From the NCBI GenBank assembly GCA_964631725.1, contig CAZVYX010000026.1, positions 1 through 64,000 of the forward strand: a stretch of 64,000 bases of DNA, written 5' to 3'. Positions 1 through 8,591 of this stretch are shown here, piece after piece. This stretch comes from GCA-2731375 sp964631725 (GTDB lineage: Bacteria > Pseudomonadota > Alphaproteobacteria > GCA-2731375). The stretch's first letter is position 1. Each line of letters begins with the position of its first letter. The position numbers were made by a program, and so were the translations under genes. The notes under the pieces are model-generated. The model had not been told where the DNA came from, searched no databases, and saw only the letters and a program-made list of their open reading frames with translations.

Positions 1-22
1 AATCCTCCCTTATGAAAACCCC

Positions 23-928
23 TCAATATGTCCCAGGGGCGCTGACGTCAGACAAAGGCCGTTCGCCGAGGGTCATGGTGCGATACAGCTTGCGATGCTG
101 GCTTGGATCATAGTCCGATCCGGCTTTGTGCAAGGCGGATCGATTGTCGATGATCAGCAAGTCGCCGGCCCGCCAATTGTGGGTGTAGGTGAACTCCGGC
201 TTGATGATTTCCGTCAACAAATCAGCAAGGAATTCCTGCGTCTCGTACGGGTCCATATCATCAATCGTTTCGGTTTTTCCCATGTGAAACCAGATCGCCT
301 TGGTGCCGCGTTCCGGGTGGGTGCGCACCAGCGGATGGATCATTGGCGGTTCGCCCAGTTTGTCCTGCTCGGCGACGCTATCCCGGTTGGCAATTGCCAA
401 ACGGGCGCTGCTAACGCGCACGTTGGCGGTTTTCATTTTATCCAGCTTGGCACGGGTTGCGGCGGGAAGGGCTTCATATGCCGCGTTCATGTTGGCCGCC
501 GAGGTGCCGCCGCCCTGTTCGGGTATTGCCACCGCATGCAGGAACGTGAACCTGGGTGGAATCTCCTTGTTGGTATGGTCCGTATGCCAGGTCGCATTCT
601 TGTGCACAATCGCCTGCTTCCCCTGACTGTCTTTTTCGAGATTATCCAAGATGCTGACCATCGGCAGGCCGTCGACCAGATTGGTTTTGATCTGGTCGGG
701 CATCAACTCGCCAAACAGTTCCGCCGCCGCCGCAAACGTCTCCGGAGAGAAACTCTGATCGCGAATGACCACGGCGATGTGATCAACCACGGCTTCATAA
801 ATCGCCTTGCGGGTCGTCTCATCAATCGGCTTGGTCAGATCAATCCCCGTAATCTCAGCACCAATCTGCTTCTTAATCGGTGTCAGTTTGAACGATTGCC
901 GCGCCGCGGTTTCCTCTTGAACACTCAT
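23..928 (-). CDS. TauD/TfdA-family Fe(II)/2-oxoglutarate dioxygenase
   Basis: Predicted 301-residue non-haem iron dioxygenase that would hydroxylate a small substrate using 2-oxoglutarate and O2. The iron-binding triad is visible as His115-Thr-Asp117 and distal His267 (in SALHKAG). Arg283 in the following HRKLYR stretch fits the 2-oxoglutarate anchor. I start at the internal ATG at 928, which has a purine-rich site (AGGGGTGAG) just upstream. The longer frame from 1027 adds a non-conserved leader. Length fits the TauD/TfdA family. The substrate (taurine, a phenoxyacid or another compound) cannot be read from sequence, and no sulfonate transporter lies nearby. The downstream flank lies outside the window. 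Confidence 0.9.
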   Translation of the reverse strand: MSVQEETAARQSFKLTPIKKQIGAEITGIDLTKPIDETTRKAIYEAVVDHIAVVIRDQSFSPETFAAAAELFGELMPDQIKTNLVDGLPMVSILDNLEKDSQGKQAIVHKNATWHTDHTNKEIPPRFTFLHAVAIPEQGGGTSAANMNAAYEALPAATRAKLDKMKTANVRVSSARLAIANRDSVAEQDKLGEPPMIHPLVRTHPERGTKAIWFHMGKTETIDDMDPYETQEFLADLLTEIIKPEFTYTHNWRAGDLLIIDNRSALHKAGSDYDPSQHRKLYRTMTLGERPLSDVSAPGTY

Positions 929-1162
929 GCGTCTCACCCCTGCAAAAAATACCTGAAAGCACAGGTTAAGATTGCTTTGCCCATTGTTCAACAGGCAGAG
1001 CCATATTGCCGTTGAAAATGTTGGCAAAGGCCCCAGCTTCGAGCTTTGGTTTGAGTGCGATTATTCGCGTTATCGCGCCGGTGCCGCGCTGCACTCGTTC
1101 ACAATGCGAAGGAGTGCACGTACTATGACGACGACATGGGAGCGGATAGCCAGTAGGCAAGC
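929..1162. other. Intergenic region with no recognised gene
   Basis: Divergent intergenic stretch between the dioxygenase and a small membrane protein gene. It presumably carries the promoters of both. Short opposing ORFs overlap here, but neither shows family resemblance, and I see no RNA gene. Confidence 0.5.
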
Positions 1163-1492
1163 ATGATCATGCGGTTGTGGCGCGGCGAAGTGGCGTTGTG
1201 GAAGACATTCTGGTTGTTCGGGGCGGGCGGCGGTATGCTTCTCGGGCTGCCGATCTTCGCGGCCATGCTGGCCTTGACGGATGTTCCCGACAACCGCACC
1301 GCCGCCATTTTTCTCGCCGCCTTGGGATTGTTGCTTATTTACCTTGGCTGGGCATCCGTCGGCATCTGGCGCGCCGCCAGCCGATACCCGGGCAATTCGG
1401 CCTGGGCCGTGTTGGCGAAAGTCGCCGTCGGGTTCGAAGTCGCGAATATCATCATCCTGGCGGCCGCGGTTATTTTCGCGGACACAGGTTGA
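1163..1492 (+). CDS. Small multi-pass membrane protein of unknown function
   Basis: 109 residues with three clear hydrophobic segments, at about 15-38, 47-66 and 84-106, separated by short polar loops (VPDNRT and RAASRYPGNS). No catalytic motif is visible. The pattern resembles small conserved membrane proteins of alphaproteobacteria, but I do not recognise a named family. An ATG two codons downstream (1169) is an alternative start, and neither start has a strong ribosome-binding site. It is divergent from the dioxygenase and convergent with the metallophosphoesterase. Confidence 0.65.
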   Translation: MIMRLWRGEVALWKTFWLFGAGGGMLLGLPIFAAMLALTDVPDNRTAAIFLAALGLLLIYLGWASVGIWRAASRYPGNSAWAVLAKVAVGFEVANIIILAAAVIFADTG

Positions 1493-1593
1493 TCGAGGCG
1501 GTTGTTGCCAGTGCAAAATACCGAATGAAGGGAACACCACCCTCTGTTCAGATATTGGAATTTCGCGTTTCCAGGTTCGGACCAACCGCGTGC

Positions 1594-2769
1594 TCATTCC
1601 GCCCGGGACAACGTGATGAGGGTGATTTCCGAGGGGGCGCCAAAGCGCTTTGGCGGGCCCCAGTATCCCGTCCCCCGGCTGGTATAAACCCACATCTCTC
1701 CCAGCCGGTGCAGACCGGCGACATAGGGCTGTTGCAGGCGCACGAAATAATTCCATGGCCAAAACTGGCCGCCATGGGTGTGCCCTGATAGCTGCAGGCC
1801 GGCCCCCGCGGCCGCCACCGCCGCAGCAGACCGCGGCTGGTGCGCCAGCATTATTTTCGGCGCCTCGTCGGGACTTTCGAACAGGGCGGCCCGTGGGTCA
1901 CTGACATGATCGTGGGCCGAATTGTTGGCACTGAAATCATTTATGCCGGCAACGACAAGTTCCGCGCCGTTGTGGCTAAGCACCACATGGGCGTTCGGCA
2001 ATGGCGTCAGGCCCAAGCGGCGAAAGGCGGCAATCCAGTCATCGGCGCCATGATAATATTCATGATTTCCCGTGACCAAATAGCTACCGTGCCGGGCGCG
2101 CAGCTCGGCAAGGGGCGCGGTTTCCCCGGCAAGCCGGTCGACGTAGCCATCCACGATATCGCCGGTCAGGGCGATCACATCCGGGTTCAGCCCGTTTACC
2201 CGGCTGACAACGGCCCGCACATATTCGCGCCGGATCGTGGAACCGATGTGCAAATCGGAAACCTGGGCGATGGTGAAGCCCACCAGGGCGGGTGGCAGAT
2301 TATCCAGGGGAATGGTGACGGGAACCACTTTTGCCACGCGCCGGGCATTGAAGAAGCCAATCATCGTCACGACGGTGGAAAGCACCGGAACGAGAACGGC
2401 GCTTTCCTGTTTCCAGACGCCGAGGTCAGGCACCAGCATGGCGAGATCGCGAAAGACCGTGAAAACCAGAAGCGACGATGCCCATCCCATGGTCAGGCCG
2501 CCAATCCAGGTCAAGCGGTCGATCACCGTTTGGTTGGTAAAAAAGACCCGCGAGAGGGTTCCGAACGGGATAAGCAAGGACGAGACGACAAGTCCCAGCC
2601 CGCACAGGATTTGCCAAGCTTGATCAATCGGCAGGTCGGGCAACAGGCGCCACGCCAAATAAATGTGCAGCAGGAAGATTATCTGAAAGGCGCGAAAGGC
2701 AAACCGGCGGGAACGCGCCCGTCGCCGGTAGGCGAAGTTCGATGCGTCTTGAGCATGGTCAGTAGCCAT
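1594..2769 (-). CDS. Membrane-anchored metallophosphoesterase (YaeI/YkuE type)
   Basis: 391 residues. The N-terminal 145 residues hold about four transmembrane helices, followed by a calcineurin-like phosphoesterase domain. The full two-metal signature is present: Asp172-Leu-His174, Gly-Asp204, Gly-Asn235-His236-Glu, His310 in AHQP, and Gly-His330-Thr-His332. The architecture matches the YaeI/YkuE group, whose characterised members act on UDP-sugars or lipid-linked phosphates at the membrane. The catalytic domain should face the cytoplasm or the membrane surface, but topology is not certain. It is a single gene. A remnant of another gene lies between it and the preA-like gene upstream. Confidence 0.9.
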   Translation of the reverse strand: MATDHAQDASNFAYRRRARSRRFAFRAFQIIFLLHIYLAWRLLPDLPIDQAWQILCGLGLVVSSLLIPFGTLSRVFFTNQTVIDRLTWIGGLTMGWASSLLVFTVFRDLAMLVPDLGVWKQESAVLVPVLSTVVTMIGFFNARRVAKVVPVTIPLDNLPPALVGFTIAQVSDLHIGSTIRREYVRAVVSRVNGLNPDVIALTGDIVDGYVDRLAGETAPLAELRARHGSYLVTGNHEYYHGADDWIAAFRRLGLTPLPNAHVVLSHNGAELVVAGINDFSANNSAHDHVSDPRAALFESPDEAPKIMLAHQPRSAAAVAAAGAGLQLSGHTHGGQFWPWNYFVRLQQPYVAGLHRLGEMWVYTSRGTGYWGPPKRFGAPSEITLITLSRAE

Positions 2770-2790
2770 TTGTTCGATATCACCGGACGG

Positions 2791-2862
2791 TAAAGAGGAC
2801 GCTTACCCTTTGCCTATCGTACCTCCCTGCATAATCAGATCGTAAGCAAGTTCGTTCGGCGG
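2791..2862 (-). pseudogene. Remnant of a duplicated mu-crystallin/OCD gene 3' end
   Basis: Directly beyond the stop of the preA-like gene, the minus strand reads ELAYDLIMQ and then a stop. This nearly repeats QLAYDLVMQ, the end of the intact gene at 4224-5156. At nucleotide level, 2791-2850 aligns with 4206-4265 at roughly 80% identity with two single-base gaps. The match includes about 18 bases of non-coding DNA downstream of the intact gene's stop. The rest of the gene is missing, so this is a 3' fragment left by a duplication or by loss of a tandem copy. Confidence 0.75.
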
Positions 2863-2867
2863 CGGCG

Positions 2868-4172
2868 TTAGCCCTTGATGGATTCCGGATTATTGCGCCG
2901 GGTGGTGAACTTGTCGGTTTCGAAGATGCCTTCGGGGATATCGTAATACCCTTCCGCGTATTGCGCCGGCGTCGTCTCGGCCATGGCGATGGCGTCGAAG
3001 GGACAGACGTCATAACAGAGCTCACAACCAATGCAGCTTTCGGGATGCATCACCACCCCATCGTTCGATTGGCTGAGGGCTTCGTAGAAGCACATCTGGA
3101 TACAGACCGTGCAGGACGGGTTCTTGCAGGCGCCGTGATCGATGACGGCGTGGCGGCGGGCGCGGGCGAATTGCTCGCTGTAATCACCGGCGGCCCGGGC
3201 CGAGGCGATGCCATGCATGGCGCGGATATCGTCATAGCCCTTTTCGTCCATGAAGCGTTCCATGCCCTCGATCACCTTGGTCAGCCATTTGATGCCCTTG
3301 ATCATCAGGACAGAGCCGATTTGCACCACGCCGGCGCCGGCCATGATGAATTCGATGGCGTCGCGGTGGTCGAAGATACCGTTGGAGCCGGCCACGGGCA
3401 TGCCGATTTCCTGGTGGATGCGGTGCACCCAGCGCAGGGACAGCGGCTTGGTCCAGGTGCCGCCGATGCCCGCCGGGCCGCCGATCTGCGGCGTTGCCGT
3501 ATCGATATCGATGGCAAAGCCGGTATAGCGGTTGGTCGCCGTAACGGCGGCCGCACCGGCGCCTTTCACGGCACGGGCGATGGCCACGGGGTCGGCCTGA
3601 TCCGGGGTCAGCTTGACGACGATGGGGATATCGACCACTTCGGCCACTTGGCGGGTCACCTCGGCCGCCATCTCCGGGTCCTGGCCGATCATCGAGCCGC
3701 CGTGCACGCCGGGCATCATGGCGGGGTGGGGACAGCCGAAATTCAGCTCCACCATGGGCAGGCCGCAATCCTCGATGGTGCGGGAGATATCACGCCAACC
3801 GCCGATCTCCTTGGCGCCAACGCTGCCGATCAGATGTGCCCCGCGTTCGGCGCCATAGGCCTGGCATTCCTTGAGGTAGGGGACCCAATCCTTGTAGGCG
3901 GTGGAGGCATAGCCGGAGCGGCTGTAGAAAACGAAATCCTTGGCCGGTTTGCCGTGGATGATATTGCCCTGGGCATTCATCACGGCGTATTTGGAGTTCT
4001 GCGTCAGTTGCGCCATGTCCTCGATATCGGTCAGGGTCTTGACGATGGCGCCGCCGGCGCCGGCGTCAAAGCACTGCTTGATCAGGTCCGGGCTGTTGGT
4101 CGGCTCGATGGACGCGACCACCATGGGGTTCTTGAAATTCAAGCCGCAGAATTCGACTTCGGTATTCGCCAT
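2868..4172 (-). CDS. preA: PreA-like dihydropyrimidine dehydrogenase / dihydroorotate dehydrogenase-fold flavoenzyme
   Basis: 434 residues. An FMN-binding TIM barrel of the dihydroorotate/dihydropyrimidine dehydrogenase family occupies about residues 1-330. Two 4Fe-4S clusters follow in a ferredoxin-like tail (CKNPSCTVCIQMC and CIGCELCYDVCP). This is the architecture of PreA, the pyrimidine-reducing subunit of the NAD-dependent PreTA enzyme. No preT partner is adjacent. Upstream, 51 bases away, lies a mu-crystallin-like reductase gene in the same direction, probably the same operon. In mammalian enzyme the Gly-Gln-Asp-Pro stretch follows the catalytic Cys. Here Ile precedes it, so the true substrate may differ. 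The symbol is by family resemblance only. Confidence 0.82.
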   Translation of the reverse strand: MANTEVEFCGLNFKNPMVVASIEPTNSPDLIKQCFDAGAGGAIVKTLTDIEDMAQLTQNSKYAVMNAQGNIIHGKPAKDFVFYSRSGYASTAYKDWVPYLKECQAYGAERGAHLIGSVGAKEIGGWRDISRTIEDCGLPMVELNFGCPHPAMMPGVHGGSMIGQDPEMAAEVTRQVAEVVDIPIVVKLTPDQADPVAIARAVKGAGAAAVTATNRYTGFAIDIDTATPQIGGPAGIGGTWTKPLSLRWVHRIHQEIGMPVAGSNGIFDHRDAIEFIMAGAGVVQIGSVLMIKGIKWLTKVIEGMERFMDEKGYDDIRAMHGIASARAAGDYSEQFARARRHAVIDHGACKNPSCTVCIQMCFYEALSQSNDGVVMHPESCIGCELCYDVCPFDAIAMAETTPAQYAEGYYDIPEGIFETDKFTTRRNNPESIKG

Positions 4173-4223
4173 TGGTTGTTTCCTCTCCCGCTCCGCGGAA
4201 ATCGATAAAGGGGACGTTACCCT

Positions 4224-5156
4224 TTACCTGTTCGTACTTTCCTGCATTACCAGATCATAGGCAAGCTGGGCGGCCGCAACGTCCATGATGGCAATACCTA
4301 TGGAATCGTAAATGACGGTCTCGCCTTCCGGGATCGTTTTTGATCCGGCATAGATTTCTCCGATCTCAGCAAATATCTCGCACTTTGATCCCCGGATGTC
4401 GCCGGCTTGATCCCGTGCGGCCTCGGCGGATTCGACGAGCACGATATTCGCCATCGCGGCATCATCAAGCTCCCGGCCGTCATGGGTATTCCAACCAACG
4501 GAGGTCACGAATGCGCCGGGCTTGAGCCAAGCGCCTTCTAGTATGGGCTCCACGGCTGACGTCGTGCAGGCGATGATATCGGCGTCCCGCACCGCATCCT
4601 CGGCATTCGAAATAAAGACGGCGCCAAGTTCTTCCGCAAGCGATTTACCGTTTTCTTCGTTGCGCGCCCATAGGCGCAGCTCATCCCAGGGCCGGACCTC
4701 GGCCAGCGCCTGCGCATGAGCCCGCGCCTGAACACCATTTCCCATGATCGTTACGATTCTGGAATCTTCGGCCGCCAGCTTTCGCGCCGCGGCGGCCGAA
4801 CCGGCGGCGGTCCGCATCTCGGTGATCAGGCGGCCGTCCAAAACGGCCACGGGCGAGCCGTTGGCCTTGTCAAAAATCAGGATCACCGCCTGATGCGTCG
4901 GGATATCCGTGCCGGCGTTGGAATGATAGAGCGTGACAATTTTCACCGCCATCGCTTCACCGACCGCCGGCATGGCGGCAATGATGGCATCATGCCCCGG
5001 CACCGGCACCATCTGCCGAACCGGCTGCGCGACCTCGCCGGCGGAGAACGCAATCATCGCGGCTTCAACCGTGTCAATAAGCGGTGCCCATGTGAGAGCC
5101 TGCCTGATTTCGGCCTCGCCGATGACCGGCAACGTATCCAGACCCTGATATGCCAT
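4224..5156 (-). CDS. Ornithine cyclodeaminase / mu-crystallin family protein, likely ketimine reductase-like
   Basis: 310 residues with the family's N-terminal dimerisation fold (Lys72 and Arg115 in the substrate region) and a Rossmann domain with GNGVQA at 139-144. The loop that carries the catalytic Asp in Pseudomonas ornithine cyclodeaminase (GGDCPGKTEL) reads GWNTHDGREL here. This is closer to mu-crystallin, a ketimine reductase. The tail also resembles mu-crystallin (EIFAEIGE). I therefore favour an NAD(P)H-dependent cyclic ketimine or imino acid reductase over a true cyclodeaminase. It is first gene of a probable operon with the PreA-like gene. A palindrome lies 20 bases before its start. 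Confidence 0.85.
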   Translation of the reverse strand: MAYQGLDTLPVIGEAEIRQALTWAPLIDTVEAAMIAFSAGEVAQPVRQMVPVPGHDAIIAAMPAVGEAMAVKIVTLYHSNAGTDIPTHQAVILIFDKANGSPVAVLDGRLITEMRTAAGSAAAARKLAAEDSRIVTIMGNGVQARAHAQALAEVRPWDELRLWARNEENGKSLAEELGAVFISNAEDAVRDADIIACTTSAVEPILEGAWLKPGAFVTSVGWNTHDGRELDDAAMANIVLVESAEAARDQAGDIRGSKCEIFAEIGEIYAGSKTIPEGETVIYDSIGIAIMDVAAAQLAYDLVMQESTNR

Positions 5157-5175
5157 ATCGCCTCCAAACCGATGG

Positions 5176-5190
5176 CGCCCAAATTGGGCG
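5176..5190. promoter_or_regulatory. Perfect palindrome upstream of the mu-crystallin-like gene
   Basis: CGCCCAAATTGGGCG has 7-base arms around a single central base. It sits about 20 bases upstream of the start codon at 5156. Position and symmetry suit an operator for a dimeric repressor. The regulator is unknown. Confidence 0.4.
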
Positions 5191-5449
5191 GTCCAGATTG
5201 AATGTTATGGCATCATCGGCTTGGTTGCCATCGGCGCACAAGAATGTGGATTCATGCGGAATAGGTCCGCAGGTACAGCGTAGCATCGCCATTACCACCA
5301 TGAACTGCTTGGTCTATATTTTCATCCTCGATATACAGTATGGCAGCAGCTTTGAATAACAGCTCCTTATCGATGTTGCCGAAGTAGCCTTTGATGCATG
5401 TTCTGCTCTCCGATTACCTCTCTCCGTCAAATTTATGAAGGCATCTGGA

Positions 5450-6208
5450 ATGAACGACGACGACTTGGCTCTATTGGTTGACTTGCATAAACGACAGAAG
5501 CGTCAAGGCCCCGGTGGGGAAGCAGAGACGAGTAAAGCAATGGCTCTGGCAGATCTTCAGAAGTCAGTGCCGCTTCGGATCGCCGACATCGGCTGTGGAA
5601 CCGGGGCTTCGACCTTGCAACTCGCGCATTCTTTGAACGCTGAAATTACCGCCGTGGATTTCTTGCCGGATTTCATCGAGACACTCAAAGACAACGCCGA
5701 AGCGGAAGGCTTATCGGAAAAAATTGAAACACTGGTGTGTTCAATGGACCAGCTGCGCTTTGCCGAAGAGGACTATGACGTTCTTTGGTCGGAGGGAGCC
5801 ATTTACAACATGGGCTTTGAAAAAGGGGTGAATGAGTGGAGGCGCTTTCTGAAACCGGGCGGAATTCTGGTGGTATCTGAGATTACATGGCTAACAAATA
5901 CGCGTCCGCCTGAATTGCAGCAATATTGGGATGCCCAGTATCCGGAAATTGCGACCGCTTCGCAAAAAATCAAGGTTCTTGAAGCAAGCGGATACTCGCC
6001 GATTGGATACTTTGTTTTGCCAGAGAATTGTTGGTTGGTGAATTACTATCGCCCCTTGCAGGACGGCTTTCCCGACTTTGTCGCGAGACAGAAAAATGAC
6101 GAGAGGGCGGCCGCCATTGTCGCGGCTGAAAAAGAAGAAATCGCACTCTATGAGAAGAATAAGCCCTACTATGGTTATGGCATGTATATAGCTCGGAAAT
6201 TCGGCTAG
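5450..6208 (+). CDS. Class I SAM-dependent methyltransferase
   Basis: 252 residues from the ATG at 5450, which has GAAGG eight bases upstream. An ATG at 5435 would add five residues with a weaker site. Motif I is IADIGCGTG, near residue 46. An acidic residue closes the next strand (TAVDFLPD), and LKPGGILVVSE is the later methyltransferase motif. It resembles the small-molecule methyltransferases, but the substrate is unknown. The gene is visibly richer in A and T than its neighbours and stands alone between opposing genes, which could reflect horizontal acquisition. Confidence 0.85.
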   Translation: MNDDDLALLVDLHKRQKRQGPGGEAETSKAMALADLQKSVPLRIADIGCGTGASTLQLAHSLNAEITAVDFLPDFIETLKDNAEAEGLSEKIETLVCSMDQLRFAEEDYDVLWSEGAIYNMGFEKGVNEWRRFLKPGGILVVSEITWLTNTRPPELQQYWDAQYPEIATASQKIKVLEASGYSPIGYFVLPENCWLVNYYRPLQDGFPDFVARQKNDERAAAIVAAEKEEIALYEKNKPYYGYGMYIARKFG

Positions 6209-6262
6209 CCGATGCCCAGCCACAGGTCCGCTCCTGGCGCGTTTGTCACATGCAGCGGATTC

Positions 6263-7276
6263 TCATCCGGGCGCGTCGCTGATCTGGATGATCTGTTTGC
6301 CGAAATTCTCGCCCTTCAGCATGCCGATGAAGGCCGCCGGCGCGTTTTCAATTCCTTGGGTGATATCCTCGCGGTATTTGATCTTGCCCGCCGCCAGCCA
6401 GCCTGACATCTCGGTCATGAATTCAGGCTTCAGGTCCATGTGATCGGAGACGATGAAGCCCTGCATCCTGACCTTGTTGCCGACCATGGAGGCAAGGTTC
6501 CTGACCCCTTCCGGTTGTTCCAGATTGTATTGGCTGATCATGCCGCAGGCGACAATGCGGGCGTAAGGGTTCACTTTCAACAGCACCGCATCCAGCATCG
6601 CGCCGCCGACATTTTCGAAATAGACGTCGATGCCGTCGGGACAGGCCTGGCCCAGGGCATCGCCCAGGGATGAGGCTTCCTTGTAGTTGAAGGCGGCGTC
6701 GAAACCCAGTTCGTCCATGATATAGGCGGCTTTTTCAAACGAGCCGGCGCTGCCCGCCACGTGGCAGCCGTGCATCTTGGCGATTTGCCCGGCGACCTGC
6801 CCCACGGCGCCGGAGGCGGCGGAAACATACACCGTCTCCCCCGCCTTGGGCTGGCCGATGTTGCGCAGGCCGACCCAGGCGGTCATGGACGGCATGCCCA
6901 GAACGCCCAAATAGTGGGACAGAGAGCCGACATTGCCATCAACCTTGTTCACCTGACCGGCCTTGGCCACGGAATAGCTCTCCCAGCCCAAACGGCCCTC
7001 GACCAGATCGCCGGTATTGAGCGAGGTGTCATTGGAGGCGATCACTTCACCCACGGCACCGGCCTGCAATACCTGGCCCAGCTCAAAACCCGGAGTATAG
7101 GATTTCTGGTCCCGCATGCGGCCGCGCATATAGGGATCCAGCGACATGAAGATGTTGCGCACCAGAACCTCGCCCGCTGCCGGTTCGGCCACGGGCACCT
7201 TTGCGATCTCGAAATGCGAGGCATCAACCCAGCCGGTCGGGCGGGATTTGAACAAAATTTGGGTGTTTTCGGTCAT
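6263..7276 (-). CDS. NADP-dependent medium-chain reductase (CurA/leukotriene B4 dehydrogenase-like)
   Basis: 337 residues. The protein belongs to the zinc-independent MDR branch that reduces alpha,beta-unsaturated ketones and aldehydes (curcumin reductase CurA, prostaglandin reductases). Diagnostic features are the N-terminal FMSLDPYMRGRM, the nucleotide-binding segment SAASGAVGQVAGQIAK, and SQYN in the later catalytic region. No zinc-ligand cysteines of alcohol dehydrogenases are present. Likely role: NADPH-dependent detoxification of reactive carbonyls or a quinone. It is monocistronic, convergent with the methyltransferase and divergent from the unknown gene that follows. Confidence 0.88.
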   Translation of the reverse strand: MTENTQILFKSRPTGWVDASHFEIAKVPVAEPAAGEVLVRNIFMSLDPYMRGRMRDQKSYTPGFELGQVLQAGAVGEVIASNDTSLNTGDLVEGRLGWESYSVAKAGQVNKVDGNVGSLSHYLGVLGMPSMTAWVGLRNIGQPKAGETVYVSAASGAVGQVAGQIAKMHGCHVAGSAGSFEKAAYIMDELGFDAAFNYKEASSLGDALGQACPDGIDVYFENVGGAMLDAVLLKVNPYARIVACGMISQYNLEQPEGVRNLASMVGNKVRMQGFIVSDHMDLKPEFMTEMSGWLAAGKIKYREDITQGIENAPAAFIGMLKGENFGKQIIQISDAPG

Positions 7277-7470
7277 TTATCGGTCCGCCTTTGTCTGAAA
7301 TCGAAGCCTTCGAAGCAAGGGTTGATATATCGCACCGCCGCCGCCCGGGCGCAACAATTCAGACCGCCATCCCGGCCATTGGTTAACCAAAGGACTGCGC
7401 GGAATTAACAACAAATTCACCAATTTCGGCTACGAAGGCAGTGGAGAAAAGCTTTTCAAGTGAGATAGTT

Positions 7471-8583
7471 ATGTCGGAAGCAGCCGAAAAAGTCGATGCG
7501 CCGGAAGAGGCCACGGACGAAGCGCCGGAGGAACAACGCTCCGCCGCGAATGCCCAGGCCATTGATCAGGCGCTGGACGAGGGAGATCGTGACTCGCTGC
7601 ACACGCTCCCACTTGCCCTGCTGCCGATGAATACTCCCTCTCTGGCCCGCGCGAAAATGCTCAAGGACGCGCATATGAAAAGCATGGTCGAGATGTACAA
7701 TTCCGGCAGCGCCGGCAGCGGTCGCATGGAAGTGGAGGCCTTGCGGAACGTCTTTGAGGAAAGTGACGATTTCAAGGCCGATCTGTCCATCTTGGAGCAT
7801 ATGGAACATTTGCACAGCTATGACGTCTATAGCCTGCGCATCGAACTTCGGCGCCTGGGCATCCCGATCACGGATCAGGCGGGCCTGCAGCTTTCCGAGC
7901 GCAAGGCCAAGGATTTAACCGCCTACATGACCGAATTCACCCGGCCGTTGCTGCAGCAAATTTATGGCGGCACCAACACCGATATTGAAGACATGGACCA
8001 GTTGCTGGCCATGTTCAAAAGCCCGGACAAGGGCGAAGCCATCAAGAATCTAAAGATGATCGCCGACAAACTGGGCATCGGGCTGATGGATGTTCCGATG
8101 TTTCTGGAAGAATATGGCGACGTCTTTCTTTCACTCGCCTATTACAAGGGCGCCTTGGACGACATTATTCCCAAGGTAACCGGATTTCTCGATGAACTGG
8201 ACGAAATCAACGGCAATTACCAGGTTCGTCAAATGCCCCGGTTCGAGGAAACCTGCGATACCCTGCAAATGCGTTTCAACGATATCACCGCATCGATCAC
8301 CGGCCGCTTTGAAAGTTTCGACCGCAATTCGAAAACCCTTTGGGACAACATCAACGCCTCGACCTTCCAGTCCATGAAGGACATGATCGAGGCGCATTAT
8401 GTCACCATCGGCGGCGTCCTGTGCGGCCTGATGGTGAAGATGGACGCCTGGGAAGAGAAGTTCGCCCATGGCCGCGGCGGCCCGATTTCGAAAGCGGATT
8501 TCATCATGTCCGAGATGCGCATGGGCATGAATTACATCTACGAAATCGAAAAATCAGCGCCCGCAATGAACGAACTAGGCTAG
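7471..8583 (+). CDS. Conserved-looking cytosolic protein of unknown function
   Basis: 370 residues from the ATG at 7471. A GTG at 7441 in the same frame would add 10 residues. The first 40 residues are acidic and Ala/Glu-rich, probably disordered. The rest looks mostly helical. It carries a central amphipathic stretch (residues ~95-150), a region around LGIGLMDVPMFLEEYGDVFLS, and a C-terminal block rich in Met and Glu. No signal peptide, transmembrane helix or catalytic motif is apparent. I do not recognise the family. Codon use is native. It sits alone, divergent from the MDR reductase and convergent with the SDR gene. Confidence 0.75.
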   Translation: MSEAAEKVDAPEEATDEAPEEQRSAANAQAIDQALDEGDRDSLHTLPLALLPMNTPSLARAKMLKDAHMKSMVEMYNSGSAGSGRMEVEALRNVFEESDDFKADLSILEHMEHLHSYDVYSLRIELRRLGIPITDQAGLQLSERKAKDLTAYMTEFTRPLLQQIYGGTNTDIEDMDQLLAMFKSPDKGEAIKNLKMIADKLGIGLMDVPMFLEEYGDVFLSLAYYKGALDDIIPKVTGFLDELDEINGNYQVRQMPRFEETCDTLQMRFNDITASITGRFESFDRNSKTLWDNINASTFQSMKDMIEAHYVTIGGVLCGLMVKMDAWEEKFAHGRGGPISKADFIMSEMRMGMNYIYEIEKSAPAMNELG

Positions 8584-8591
8584 CGCAGCCA

